The notes beneath the pieces are model-generated. The model made no database searches and was not told where the DNA came from. It saw only the letters and a program-made list of their open reading frames with translations. Below are positions 27,685 through 36,099 of a DNA stretch of 36,193 nt, piece after piece. Origin of the DNA: Bordetella parapertussis (GTDB lineage Bacteria > Pseudomonadota > Gammaproteobacteria > Burkholderiales > JACQAP01); assembly GCA_945900965.1 (NCBI GenBank), contig CAMDKM010000036.1, forward strand, positions 1 to 36,193, read 5' to 3'. The number at the start of each line of letters is the position of its first letter. Within the stretch, counting starts at the first letter, position 1. The position numbers and the translations under genes were made by a program.

Positions 27685-28884
27685 ATGTTTATTGAAGTCA
27701 AGGTTCCCCAACTTTCCGAATCGGTCGCAGAGGCCACGCTCCTTACCTGGCACAAGCAGTTGGGCGAGACCGTTCGCCGTGACGAGAATCTGATCGATAT
27801 TGAAACCGACAAGGTGGTGCTGGAATTGCCCGCCCCCGCGGACGGCATCCTGACCAAAATCATGAAGGGCGATGGCGGAACGGTCCTGGCCGGCGAGGTG
27901 ATCGCCACCATCGACACCGAAGGGAAGCCGGTTGCGCCTGCTCCCAACAATCTGTCCGCGGCGAAACCGGCCATGAAATTGGCCGCGGTGGCGCCGGCGG
28001 TGATGCCTTCCGCCCGCAAGATTTCCGCAGAAAACAATCTCGACACTGCGCAAATAGCCGGAAGCGGTCGCGGTGGCCGAGTAACCAAGGAAGACGTCCT
28101 GAACAAACTTGAAGCTCCGGCACCCAAGGCACCCGCCAAGTCCCTACCGCCCTCGCCAGTGAACGTGGATGCCATGCTGGGAGATCGACCGGAGCAGCGG
28201 GCGCCGATGTCGCGCCTGCGCCAGAGGGTGGCGGCCCGCCTGGTCGAATCGCAATCGACCGCTGCGATCCTCACCACATTCAACGAAGTGAACATGCAGC
28301 CGGTGATGGATCTTCGCAACCGCTACAAGGATAAATTCGAAAAGGAACACGGCGCCAAACTCGGATTCATGTCGTTTTTTGTGCGGGCGGCGGTGCACGG
28401 CCTGAAAAAATATCCGATCGTCAATGCGTCCGTGGATGGCAACGACATCGTCTATCACGGCTATTTCGACATCGGAATCGCGGTCGGAAGTCCGCGTGGA
28501 CTGGTGGTGCCCATCCTGCGAAACTGCGACCAGCTTTCCTTCGCGGAGATCGAGACCTGTATCGCCGATTTCGGCAAACGTGCCCAGGACGGAAAACTCA
28601 CGATGGAGGAACTGACTGGCGGCACTTTTTCGATTTCCAACGGCGGAGTGTTCGGTTCGATGTTGTCCACGCCGATCATCAACCCGCCACAAAGCGCCAT
28701 TCTCGGCGTGCACGCAACCAAGGAACGACCGGTGGTTGAGAATGGCCAGGTGGTGGTGCGGCCGATGAATTATTTCGCGGTCTCCTACGACCATCGCATC
28801 ATCGATGGGCGCGAGGCGGTGTTGTTCCTGGTGGCGATCAAGGAAGCGCTGGAAGATCCGGCGCGCTTGCTCCTGGAACTTTAA
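27685..28884 (+). CDS. sucB: 2-oxoglutarate dehydrogenase E2, dihydrolipoyl succinyltransferase
   Basis: A 399-residue acyltransferase core of the 2-oxoglutarate dehydrogenase complex. One lipoyl domain (residues 1-80) carries the lipoyl-lysine K43 in ETDKVVLE. A Pro/Ala linker leads to the peripheral-subunit-binding domain (about 110-145, [12 protein letters not shown]), then the catalytic domain with H370 and D374 in [12 protein letters not shown] at 27685 follows AAAGGTG. It is separated from lpdA by 107 bases holding an inverted-repeat element, while sucA precedes it directly. Confidence 0.97.
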   Translation: MFIEVKVPQLSESVAEATLLTWHKQLGETVRRDENLIDIETDKVVLELPAPADGILTKIMKGDGGTVLAGEVIATIDTEGKPVAPAPNNLSAAKPAMKLAAVAPAVMPSARKISAENNLDTAQIAGSGRGGRVTKEDVLNKLEAPAPKAPAKSLPPSPVNVDAMLGDRPEQRAPMSRLRQRVAARLVESQSTAAILTTFNEVNMQPVMDLRNRYKDKFEKEHGAKLGFMSFFVRAAVHGLKKYPIVNASVDGNDIVYHGYFDIGIAVGSPRGLVVPILRNCDQLSFAEIETCIADFGKRAQDGKLTMEELTGGTFSISNGGVFGSMLSTPIINPPQSAILGVHATKERPVVENGQVVVRPMNYFAVSYDHRIIDGREAVLFLVAIKEALEDPARLLLEL

Positions 28885-28892
28885 GATCTTTC

Positions 28893-28985
28893 TCACCACA
28901 GAGACACGGAGACACCGAGAAATGCGCTTGCCAGAATTCATTGCAATGAATTTTTCTGTGACTTTGTGTGTGCTTGAAGGTCGCG
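28893..28985. repeat. Degenerate inverted-repeat element, copy 3
   Basis: The left part contains CACCACAGAGACACGGAGAC and ACCGAGAA. The right part has TTTTTCTGTGACTTTGTGTG, so the ends are weakly inverted. It is the shortest of the three copies. It lies between sucB and lpdA and ends just before the lpdA start. Confidence 0.6.
28935..28952. repeat. Perfect 18-base palindrome between sucB and lpdA
   Basis: AATTCATTGCAATGAATT is fully self-complementary and is followed by TTT. CAG before it and CTG after it extend the symmetry with a gap. It lies at the centre of repeat copy 3. It could be the tip of the element's cruciform, a weak terminator, or a protein-binding site. Confidence 0.6.
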
Positions 28986-28991
28986 AAACTT

Positions 28992-30419
28992 ATGCCCAAA
29001 ACGTTTGACGTTGCGGTAATTGGCGCCGGCCCCGGAGGTTACACGGCGGCGATTCGGGCCGCTCAGCTTGGCTTTAACACCGTCTGCATCGACGATTTCA
29101 AGAATAACAAAGGCAAAGCCAGTCTCGGCGGTACCTGCCTGAATGTGGGTTGCATTCCATCGAAGGCGCTGCTGGAATCGTCCGAGAATTATGAACGAGC
29201 CCTGCACAAGTTTGCCGACCACGGCATCCGCATCAAAGAAGTCGGCCTCGATGTGCCGGCCATGTTGGCACGCAAAGACAAGATCGTCGATGGCTTCACC
29301 AACGGTATCGGATTGCTCTTCCGCAAAAACAAAGTTACCGCAATGCATGGTCGCGGCCGCTTTGCCGGCCACGAGGGCAGCTATCGAATCGAAGTGATCG
29401 ATGGCGATCAGACTGAAGAGATACACGCCACGCATGTAATCGTGGCAACCGGTTCTGTGCCCAGACAATTGCCGATGGCGGCGGTGGACGGGGATCGTAT
29501 CGTGGATAACGCCGGCGCGTTATCCCTTACCGAAGTGCCGAAAAAACTGGGCGTCATCGGGGCTGGCGTCATTGGCCTGGAAATGGGCAGCGTCTGGAAG
29601 CGCCTGGGCTCCGAGGTTACTGTCCTCGAAGCTTTGCCGGGATTCCTGCAGGCGGCAGACGAGCAGGTGGCAAAAGAGGCCTTGCGGATTTTTACCAAGG
29701 TTGTTGGTTTGCAAGTGCAGTTGGGCGTCAACATCACAGGGGTAAAGACTTCGAAGAAGAACGTCGCCGTGACATATTCCTATGCAGGCGGCGAGCATAA
29801 GGCAGAGTTCGATCGCTTGATTGTGGCGGTGGGGCGGATTCCGAATTCCGCCAATCTGGGTCTGGAGAAAATTGGCGTCAAATTCGACAACCGAGGCATG
29901 ATCGAAGTCGATGCCGATTGCCGGACCGCCGCAGCCAATGTGTACGCCATCGGCGACGTGGTGCGCGGGCCCATGCTGGCACACAAGTCCTCCGAGGAAG
30001 GGGTTGCCGTGGCGGAGAGAATTGCCGGCCAGGCGCCCCATGTCAATCTCGACACCGTGCCCTGGGTCATCTATACCGCGCCGGAAATTGCCTGGGTTGG
30101 TAAAACCGAGCAGGCACTCAAGGCCGAGGGTGTGGCTTACCGCGCGGGGCAGTTCCCGTTCAGCGTTAACGGAAGGGCACGCGCCATCGGCGAAACGGCA
30201 GGCTTTGTGAAGATGCTGGCCGATGCCAAAACTGACCGCGTGCTGGGCGTACATATGATCGGACCCTATGTCTCCGAGCTGATTTCGGAAGCTGTTGTGG
30301 CCATGGAATTTGGCGCCGCGGCGGAGGATATCGCCCGTATCGTGCACGCACACCCGACCTTATCCGAAGCCATGCACGAGGCCGCGCTCGGCGTAGACAA
30401 ACGCACCCTCAGTCTTTGA
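28992..30419 (+). CDS. lpdA: Dihydrolipoyl dehydrogenase (E3)
   Basis: A 475-residue FAD-dependent flavoprotein that reoxidises dihydrolipoamide with NAD+. The FAD motif [10 protein letters not shown] starts at residue 11. The redox disulfide is C49-C54 in [13 protein letters not shown]. The NAD-binding motif [12 protein letters not shown] is near residue 190, and the catalytic base H454 is in [12 protein letters not shown] at 28992 follows GAAGG at about 11 bases; an upstream in-frame GTG at 28968 lies inside the repeat and is less likely. The location makes it the E3 of the 2-oxoglutarate complex, though it may also serve pyruvate dehydrogenase if no other copy exists. The stop codon overlaps zapE. 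Confidence 0.97.
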   Translation: MPKTFDVAVIGAGPGGYTAAIRAAQLGFNTVCIDDFKNNKGKASLGGTCLNVGCIPSKALLESSENYERALHKFADHGIRIKEVGLDVPAMLARKDKIVDGFTNGIGLLFRKNKVTAMHGRGRFAGHEGSYRIEVIDGDQTEEIHATHVIVATGSVPRQLPMAAVDGDRIVDNAGALSLTEVPKKLGVIGAGVIGLEMGSVWKRLGSEVTVLEALPGFLQAADEQVAKEALRIFTKVVGLQVQLGVNITGVKTSKKNVAVTYSYAGGEHKAEFDRLIVAVGRIPNSANLGLEKIGVKFDNRGMIEVDADCRTAAANVYAIGDVVRGPMLAHKSSEEGVAVAERIAGQAPHVNLDTVPWVIYTAPEIAWVGKTEQALKAEGVAYRAGQFPFSVNGRARAIGETAGFVKMLADAKTDRVLGVHMIGPYVSELISEAVVAMEFGAAAEDIARIVHAHPTLSEAMHEAALGVDKRTLSL

Positions 30420-31543
30420 TGGCCGGTAAGATCGAGCCCACTGCGACGGCGGGAGGCGCAACGCGGAGTTTTTCCGAAGTCGCCGGGCACATCGCCTCAA
30501 ACCACGGCTTCTCTCTCGACCCTTCGCAAGAGCGTGCGGTTTTCCAGTTAGACGGGCTCGGTCGCGAACTGGTGGCACTGGAACGCAGCGAGACCTCCTT
30601 TCTGCGTTTTATTTTCCGCAAGCAACCTCCCAGTGGCATTTATCTTTGGGGCGGTGTCGGGCGCGGAAAGAGTTTCCTGATGGACAGTTTCTTTGACTGG
30701 GCCGGCATCCGTCGCAAGAGCCGCAGCCACTTTCACCGCTTCATGCAGGATATTCATCACCGGCTCAAGGCCGCCCAGGGCCGGGAGAATCCGCTGACCG
30801 ACATTGCCAGGGATATCGCCCAACACTCCCGCTTGTTGTGTCTCGACGAATTCCACGTCACCGACATTGGCGACGCCATGTTGATGCGCAACCTCCTGCA
30901 AGGATTGCTTGAACAGGGCGTGGTGCTGGTCACCACGTCCAATCAACATCCCGATCAGCTGTATACACATGGCTTGCAACGCGCGCAGTTCTTGCCGGCC
31001 ATCGACATGCTCAAGAACCGGCTGCGTGTCATCGAGGTCGATGGCGGAACCGACTATCGGCTGAGAGTGCTGGAAAAAGAAGGCGTATATCACCACCCTC
31101 TGGGAGACCGCGCCACCGGGGCAATGCTGGAAACCTTCGAGGCAATTGCCGGCAGCGATGGGGAAAGTCACGTCATGATCGAGGTGGAAGGCCGCGATAT
31201 CGCGACTAAGCGGGTGGCACCTGGCGTGGCATGGTTCGAGTTCGATGCGTTGTGCGACGGGCCCAGAGGAACGCCGGATTACATCGAGCTCGCACGCCGC
31301 TATCACACAGTTTTGATTTCGGGCGTGCGCCGCTTCGGACCAGCCGCCCCCGATCTTCGCCGCCGATTTAGCTGGCTGGTGGACGAATTTTACGACCGGC
31401 GGGTTAAACTCATTTTGGCCGCCGAAATGCCGCTTACCGAATTGTTCCGCGGGTCAGGCGGGGGCGTGGAAGCAGAGCGCACCCTGAGCCGCTTGATCGA
31501 AATGCAGACTCGTCAGTATCTGGCCGCGCCCCATCTTTCGTAG
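30419..31543 (+). CDS. zapE: Cell division ATPase ZapE (AFG1 family)
   Basis: A 374-residue AAA+ type ATPase of the AFG1/YhcM family. In E. coli ZapE acts at the constricting division ring, especially under low oxygen or heat; the mitochondrial homologue Afg1 takes part in respiratory-complex quality control. Walker A is GGVGRGKS at residues 78-85 with K84, and Walker B is LLCLDEFHV with D143 and E144. ATG at 30419 shares one base with the lpdA stop (TGATG), so it is coupled to the dehydrogenase complex genes. That link to respiratory enzymes fits the mitochondrial role, but this is inference. Confidence 0.93.
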   Translation: MAGKIEPTATAGGATRSFSEVAGHIASNHGFSLDPSQERAVFQLDGLGRELVALERSETSFLRFIFRKQPPSGIYLWGGVGRGKSFLMDSFFDWAGIRRKSRSHFHRFMQDIHHRLKAAQGRENPLTDIARDIAQHSRLLCLDEFHVTDIGDAMLMRNLLQGLLEQGVVLVTTSNQHPDQLYTHGLQRAQFLPAIDMLKNRLRVIEVDGGTDYRLRVLEKEGVYHHPLGDRATGAMLETFEAIAGSDGESHVMIEVEGRDIATKRVAPGVAWFEFDALCDGPRGTPDYIELARRYHTVLISGVRRFGPAAPDLRRRFSWLVDEFYDRRVKLILAAEMPLTELFRGSGGGVEAERTLSRLIEMQTRQYLAAPHLS

Positions 31544-31570
31544 GAAAAAACGCGCAGGCCGAAAGTCTCT

Positions 31571-31576
31571 TAGAAT
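31571..31576 (+). promoter_or_regulatory. Possible -10 box upstream of acuI
   Basis: TAGAAT, inside CTTAGAATCGCGGC, lies 37 bases before the acuI start in the 69-base gap after zapE. It resembles a sigma-70 -10 box. No convincing -35 box stands 17 bases upstream, so acuI-prpE may or may not have its own promoter. Confidence 0.35.
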
Positions 31577-31612
31577 CGCGGCATTTTCATCAATAACAAA
31601 TCCGAGCCGCCC

Positions 31613-32602
31613 ATGAATTCATTCAAGGCCTACCGTATTGCCAGCGAAGACGGCAAAGTCGCTGGTCGATTCGTCGATTTCGACCCGAAAGAACTCGATA
31701 AGGGTGAAGTGCTGATCAAGACCGCCTATTCGAGCGTGAACTTCAAGGACGCCCTGGCGGCAACCGGTACGGGCAAGATCATCCGCCGTTTCCCCTGCAT
31801 CGGGGGCATCGACCTGTCCGGCGTAGTGGTGGAGTCCGCCGATCCGCGTTTCAAGAAAGGCGATGAAGTCATCGCCACCAGTTACGACATTGGCGTGGCC
31901 CATCACGGAGGTTATGCCGAGTACGCCCGGCTGCCATCGGCATGGGTGTTGCCAGTGCCGGCCGGGTTGAATTTGTACGATTCGATGGCCTTGGGCACCG
32001 CCGGATTCACTGCGGCCCTGGCGGTGGAGCGCATGGAACACGAGGGACTCCAGCCCTCGCAGGGCCCGGTAATCGTGTCGGGCGCGACAGGGGGCGTCGG
32101 CAGTATCGCCGTGGACATTCTGGCCCGCGCAGGCTATCGGGTCACCGCAATTACCGGCAAGGAAAGCGCAACGGCTTATCTGAAGGAATTGGGCGCCACC
32201 GAAATTATTCTGCGCAGCCAACTGGATTTGTCGAAAATCCGCCCGCTTGGCAGCGAAACCTGGGCCGGTGCGGTGGATAATCTCGGCGGCGATGTGCTGT
32301 CCTGGATGGCCAGTTCCATGAAAGTGGGCGGCGCGCTGGCCAGCATCGGCTTGGCCGCCAGCCACACTTTGAACACCACGGTGATGCCATTCATTCTGCG
32401 CGGGGTAAGTTTACTCGGCATCGATTCGGTCAATGCAGCCATGGCGATCCGCGAGAAAGTCTGGCGGCGCCTGGGTTCCGATCTCAAGCCGCGGCATTTG
32501 CAGCAGATTGCCAGTACCGTGAATTTCGCGGATTTGCCCGGAGTATTCGACAAAATTCTGAAGTCGCAAATCACAGGCCGCACGGTCGTGAAAATAAGCT
32601 GA
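31613..32602 (+). CDS. acuI: Acrylyl-CoA reductase (NADPH), YhdH/AcuI family
   Basis: A 329-residue medium-chain dehydrogenase/reductase of the quinone oxidoreductase-like YhdH/AcuI family. AcuI reduces acrylyl-CoA to propionyl-CoA with NADPH, as in 3-hydroxypropionate or DMSP-derived acrylate assimilation. Family marks are YSSVNFKDALAATG near residue 39, the FPCIGGIDLSGVV segment near 62 and the nucleotide-binding GATGGVG at 157-163. Zinc-ligand cysteines are absent, as is usual for this group. It lies 19 bases ahead of prpE. The shared product, propionyl-CoA, suggests the pair feeds the methylcitrate cycle encoded on the other side of the window. Substrate assignment rests on family and context. 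Confidence 0.88.
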   Translation: MNSFKAYRIASEDGKVAGRFVDFDPKELDKGEVLIKTAYSSVNFKDALAATGTGKIIRRFPCIGGIDLSGVVVESADPRFKKGDEVIATSYDIGVAHHGGYAEYARLPSAWVLPVPAGLNLYDSMALGTAGFTAALAVERMEHEGLQPSQGPVIVSGATGGVGSIAVDILARAGYRVTAITGKESATAYLKELGATEIILRSQLDLSKIRPLGSETWAGAVDNLGGDVLSWMASSMKVGGALASIGLAASHTLNTTVMPFILRGVSLLGIDSVNAAMAIREKVWRRLGSDLKPRHLQQIASTVNFADLPGVFDKILKSQITGRTVVKIS

Positions 32603-32621
32603 CGCAGCAAGGGGAGGGGAC

Positions 32622-34526
32622 ATGGCACAAACAATCGCCGAATTTCACCGGCGCTCGATCCAGAATCGCGAGGCATTCTGGGGCGCAGAATCCAAACGCA
32701 TTCATTGGCATAAACCTTTCGGCAAGGTACTCGATTATTCCCGCCCGCCTTTCGCCAAATGGTTTGTGGGTGGCGAGACCAATCTCTGCCATAACGCGGT
32801 GGACCGTCACCTGAGCGAGCGCGCGGAGCAAAAGGCGCTGGTGTGGATCTCCACCGAAGTGGATCGGGAAGAAAGTTTCACCTACCGGCAACTGCATGCT
32901 GAGGTTCAGCGCACGGCGGCCATGATGTGTTCGCTGGGAGTAGGGCGGGGCGATCGCGTCATCGTCTACATGCCCAACATGCCTCAGGCGGTGTTTGCGA
33001 TTCTGGCTTGCGCACGTATAGGCGCGATTCATTCGGTGGTGTTCGGGGGATTTGCCGCGGCCAGTCTGGCCGCGCGAATCGACGACGCGCGGCCGACATT
33101 GATGATCACGGCTGATGGCGGCAGCCGCATGGGCAAGCCGATTCTTTACAAGCCGTTGGTGGACGAATCAATCCGGTTGTCGAAATTTCCGCCACGACAC
33201 GTGCTGGTCTTTCGCCGAGGCATCGATCCGGATATGCCCGTGATGGCCGGACGCGACGTGGATTGGTCCGAACTGGCGGCGAAATTCCAGGGTGCGCAAG
33301 TGCCCTGCACCTGGCTGGAGTCCAGCGAGCCCTCTTACATTCTTTACACCTCGGGCACCACCGGCAAACCCAAGGGCGTGCAGCGCGATGTGGGAGGACA
33401 TGCCGTCGCGATGGCGGCGTCCATGCAGCACATCTATTGCGGCGGGCCCGGGGAGACGATCTTCACCACATCCGACATCGGCTGGGCGGTGGGGCACTCC
33501 TACATAATCTACGGTCCGTTGATCGCGGGCATGACCAGCATCCTCTACGAGGGTGTGCCAATCAGGCCCGACCCGGGCGTGTGGTGGAAGATCGTGCAAG
33601 ACCACAAGGTGGCGGTAATGTTCTCGGCGCCCACCGCGATCCGGGTACTGAAAAAACACGATCCGGCTTTCTTGAAGAAATACGATCTTTCTTCATTAAA
33701 GCATTTGTTCCTGGCCGGTGAACCGCTCGACCAATCGACCCATGCCTGGATTTCTGAAGGACTCGGCAAACCCGTGATTGATCATTATTGGCAGACCGAA
33801 ACCGGCTGGCCGGTTTTAACTGCGATGCCCGGTGTGGAAAAAACACAGATCAAATACGGCAGCCCGTCCTTTCCGGCCTATGGTTTTGATTTAAAACTCT
33901 TGCGCGAGACAGATGCCAGCGTGGCAGGTGCCGACGAAAAAGCTGTTGTCGTCATCGAGCCGCCACTGCCCCCTGGCTGCATGAGTACAATCTGGGGCGA
34001 CGATGAGCGTTTCGTGAGGACCTATTTTTCCACCTTCTCGAAGCAACTCGTTTACTCCACGTTCGACTGGGGCATCCGCGACAAGGACGGCTACTATTTC
34101 ATTCTTGGCCGCACCGACGATGTCATCAACGTTGCCGGCCATCGCCTCGGCACCCGCGAGATAGAAGAGGCTGTTCAGGCGCATGCCAATATTGCCGAAG
34201 TCGCCGTGGTCGGCGTGCACGATGCCCTGAAAGGCCAGATACCGCTCGCCTTCGCAGTGGTCAAGGACATAGATACAATCGCCACACCGGCGCTGCGCGC
34301 CGCGCAGGAAAAAGAAGTGCTGGCCACCGTGGATGCGCACTTGGGCGCGATTGCGCGGCCATCGCGGGTTCATTTTGTGTCCCTGTTGCCCAAAACACGT
34401 TCCGGTAAGTTACTCCGCCGCAGCATTCAGGCTTTGGCGGAAGGGCGTGATCCCGGTGATCTCACGACTTTGGAAGATCCCAACGCACTGGAGCAGATAC
34501 GGGTGGCATTGCAGAGGCGCTCGTAA
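32622..34526 (+). CDS. prpE: Propionyl-CoA synthetase
   Basis: A 634-residue AMP-forming acyl-CoA synthetase (E. coli PrpE has 628). It activates propionate to propionyl-CoA through propionyl-AMP. The P-loop YTSGTTGKPKG begins at residue 242. The WQTETGW motif lies near residue 392, and the A10 lysine is K596 in TRSGKLLRR, the site acetylated by Pat-type enzymes in relatives. The N-terminal FHRRSIQNREAFW and TNLCHNAVDRHL segments fit PrpE better than Acs. ATG at 32622 has a strong GGGGAGGGG site just upstream. It is the last gene of the long rightward run and lies apart from prpBCD, though on the same TCA locus. Confidence 0.94.
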   Translation: MAQTIAEFHRRSIQNREAFWGAESKRIHWHKPFGKVLDYSRPPFAKWFVGGETNLCHNAVDRHLSERAEQKALVWISTEVDREESFTYRQLHAEVQRTAAMMCSLGVGRGDRVIVYMPNMPQAVFAILACARIGAIHSVVFGGFAAASLAARIDDARPTLMITADGGSRMGKPILYKPLVDESIRLSKFPPRHVLVFRRGIDPDMPVMAGRDVDWSELAAKFQGAQVPCTWLESSEPSYILYTSGTTGKPKGVQRDVGGHAVAMAASMQHIYCGGPGETIFTTSDIGWAVGHSYIIYGPLIAGMTSILYEGVPIRPDPGVWWKIVQDHKVAVMFSAPTAIRVLKKHDPAFLKKYDLSSLKHLFLAGEPLDQSTHAWISEGLGKPVIDHYWQTETGWPVLTAMPGVEKTQIKYGSPSFPAYGFDLKLLRETDASVAGADEKAVVVIEPPLPPGCMSTIWGDDERFVRTYFSTFSKQLVYSTFDWGIRDKDGYYFILGRTDDVINVAGHRLGTREIEEAVQAHANIAEVAVVGVHDALKGQIPLAFAVVKDIDTIATPALRAAQEKEVLATVDAHLGAIARPSRVHFVSLLPKTRSGKLLRRSIQALAEGRDPGDLTTLEDPNALEQIRVALQRRS

Positions 34527-34743
34527 TTCGGGCGGAAGGAAGCGCTGCTTTTGTTCAGGGGGTCTGCGAAATATTAATAATATTCTGACTTCGTGTCAGA
34601 AAGATTTCGTCAGCCACGTTCTCGATTGACCACTTGTCGGCTTGCGGTTAAAGTTCGGCTCGGCGAAATATGGAAAACAATTTCGCCGATCTATCCCCAC
34701 AATAAAAAATTGGGAATTAAAATTTTGATTTCCTAAATCAACG

Positions 34744-35088
34744 ATGAAATTGCGCTTGTCCAGTTTGACCATCGCGATGGCCCTAGCCTTTCCAGCGTTG
34801 GCGCAGAACGTAGCCCAAGCTCCTGAAGCCGACCGGTGGTCGGGCAGTGACAAACAGAAACATTTCGGTGTATCGACGACGCTTGGTTTCTCGACCCGGA
34901 CGGTCTTCCCGCAAGAGCCGTGGAAGGCTGTCGGCCTATCGATAATGCCCGGCGTGCTAAAAGAGCTTTCGGACAAGAGATTCAGCGGAAAAGACCTGGC
35001 CGCAGATTTCGCCGGAGCCATGTTCGGCGTGTACGTGGGTGGCTGCTACGCTCGGCACAACGCGATTATTTGCGGCTTTGATTTTTGA
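34744..35088 (+). CDS. YfiM/DUF2279-like periplasmic protein
   Basis: A 114-residue exported protein. The signal peptide MKLRLSSLTIAMALAFPALA is followed by the pattern of the YfiM/DUF2279 family: DRWSGSDKQKHFGVS with an invariant DK..HF, then GVLKELSDKR, FSGKDLAADFAGAMFG and GVYVGG. E. coli YfiM is a lipoprotein; no lipobox cysteine is present here, so this form is probably soluble or membrane-associated. Function is unknown. It lies 217 bases after prpE in an A+T-rich gap that contains a perfect 15-base palindrome, AATATTA-A-TAATATT (34570-34584), and it converges with the cupin gene. Confidence 0.75.
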   Translation: MKLRLSSLTIAMALAFPALAQNVAQAPEADRWSGSDKQKHFGVSTTLGFSTRTVFPQEPWKAVGLSIMPGVLKELSDKRFSGKDLAADFAGAMFGVYVGGCYARHNAIICGFDF

Positions 35089-35100
35089 CCACAGATGTAA

Positions 35101-35122
35101 AGGGGCGGCCAAAACCGCCCTT
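35101..35122. terminator. Candidate bidirectional terminator
   Basis: GGGCGG (35103-35108) and CCGCCC (35115-35120) form a 6-bp GC stem with loop CCAAAA, flanked by AG on the left and TT on the right. It lies between the convergent genes ending at 35088 and 35142. The T-run after the stem is short (TTCT), so termination strength is uncertain. Confidence 0.6.
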
Positions 35123-35141
35123 CTGATTGCCTGCACAAAAA

Positions 35142-35642
35142 TTAATGCGGTTTACGTGGATCGTCGTCCGGATTCATGTACTCAATCGGATTTTCCACCG
35201 GTCCGATGCCCGATTCCTGAATGATTACTTCAGTGCGCGCCCAGGCATAGTGATAGACGTTTGCCTTCGTCACGTAGAACGCACCCGCACTCAATTCCTT
35301 CATCTCCATCGGGTTGTAACGCTCCCCCACCCCGGACCAGTAAATGCCCTTGAGAATGGTCACAGTCCGATCATCGGGGTGTTTGTGCGGCGGAAGTTTG
35401 TAACCCGAGGCCATCTTGGCGCGGAAAATATACGGGCCCGGTTTCGTGGGGTCGCCATACAGCATGACAATTTGCATACCGTAGGGCGCACTCTTGTTTT
35501 TTGTCCATTGGATTTTTTCCGGATCCGCCGTGACAAAATTGCCGTTCATCAATATGGTCATGCCTTCGTTTTCGCCATATGCAACCGGCAGTGCCAGCCC
35601 CAGCCCGATTGCCGCCGAGGCGACTAGTCTTCTGATTTGCAT
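35142..35642 (-). CDS. Secreted cupin-domain protein
   Basis: A 166-residue protein with a signal peptide (MQIRRLVASAAIGLGLALPVAYG) and one cupin domain. The first cupin motif is seen in KLPPHKHPDDRTVTILKGIYWSGVGE, with its two histidines and the glycine; the second motif is weak (FYVTKANVYHYAWA). ATG at 35642 has GGAGGA about 6 bases upstream, so the 28 extra residues of the longer ORF are unlikely. Such periplasmic cupins often bind a metal but most have unknown substrates. It is a single gene, convergent with the YfiM-like gene. Confidence 0.8.
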   Translation of the reverse strand: MQIRRLVASAAIGLGLALPVAYGENEGMTILMNGNFVTADPEKIQWTKNKSAPYGMQIVMLYGDPTKPGPYIFRAKMASGYKLPPHKHPDDRTVTILKGIYWSGVGERYNPMEMKELSAGAFYVTKANVYHYAWARTEVIIQESGIGPVENPIEYMNPDDDPRKPH

Positions 35643-35802
35643 CCGCTTCCTCCAGGAAATTTCCAAATTAGATTTGCCCAACTTTCCGGCAGGCATGTTA
35701 GCACCAATTTTGACCTGATCGGACATGCGGGCTTGGCTGTGGTCGCCTAGCCTACACTGAGGGCGCGGGTCGTCGAAAATTGCATGGAAGTAGTTGTTTT
35801 CT

Positions 35803-35831
35803 TTGACAGCATCGGGCTGCTAAAGTATTCT
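35803..35831 (+). promoter_or_regulatory. Sigma-70 promoter of tRNA-Ser
   Basis: A perfect -35 box TTGACA (35803-35808) and a -10 box TATTCT (35826-35831) are separated by 17 bases, the ideal spacing. Transcription would start near 35838, about 40 bases before the mature tRNA. This is the best promoter match in the window. Confidence 0.82.
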
Positions 35832-35877
35832 TCGCGCCTTTCCAAAGGGCCTTGGCCCGATGGAAATGCGTCGCTGC

Positions 35878-35967
35878 GGAGAGGTGGATGAGTGGTTTAA
35901 GTCACCACCCTGGAAAGGTGGCACAGGGGCAACTCTGTCGCGGGTTCGAATCCCGCCCTCTCCGCCA
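35878..35967 (+). tRNA. tRNA-Ser (anticodon GGA)
   Basis: A 90-base serine tRNA with encoded CCA. The acceptor stem pairs GGAGAGG (35878-35884) with CCTCTCC (35957-35963), then comes discriminator G and CCA. The anticodon loop CTGGAAA sits between CCACC and GGTGG arms and gives GGA, reading UCC and UCU codons. The long variable arm (CACAGGGGCAACTCTGTCG) is characteristic of serine tRNAs, and the T-loop GGTTCGAATCC is canonical. Confidence 0.97.
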
Positions 35968-36099
35968 ACATGCCTTGTAACTATTTGATATATATAAACA
36001 TTTTTTAGCCTGTTTGTTTCTACCCACAACACTACCCACGGAGAAGTTTCGCGCAGGCGACGCATCAAGGGCAGGGCCGTGCGCAGGTGAGTCCTGAAA

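Noticed and set aside
32622-34526. Acetyl-CoA synthetase (Acs)
   Set aside because: The N-terminal segments and length match PrpE along the whole protein better than Acs.
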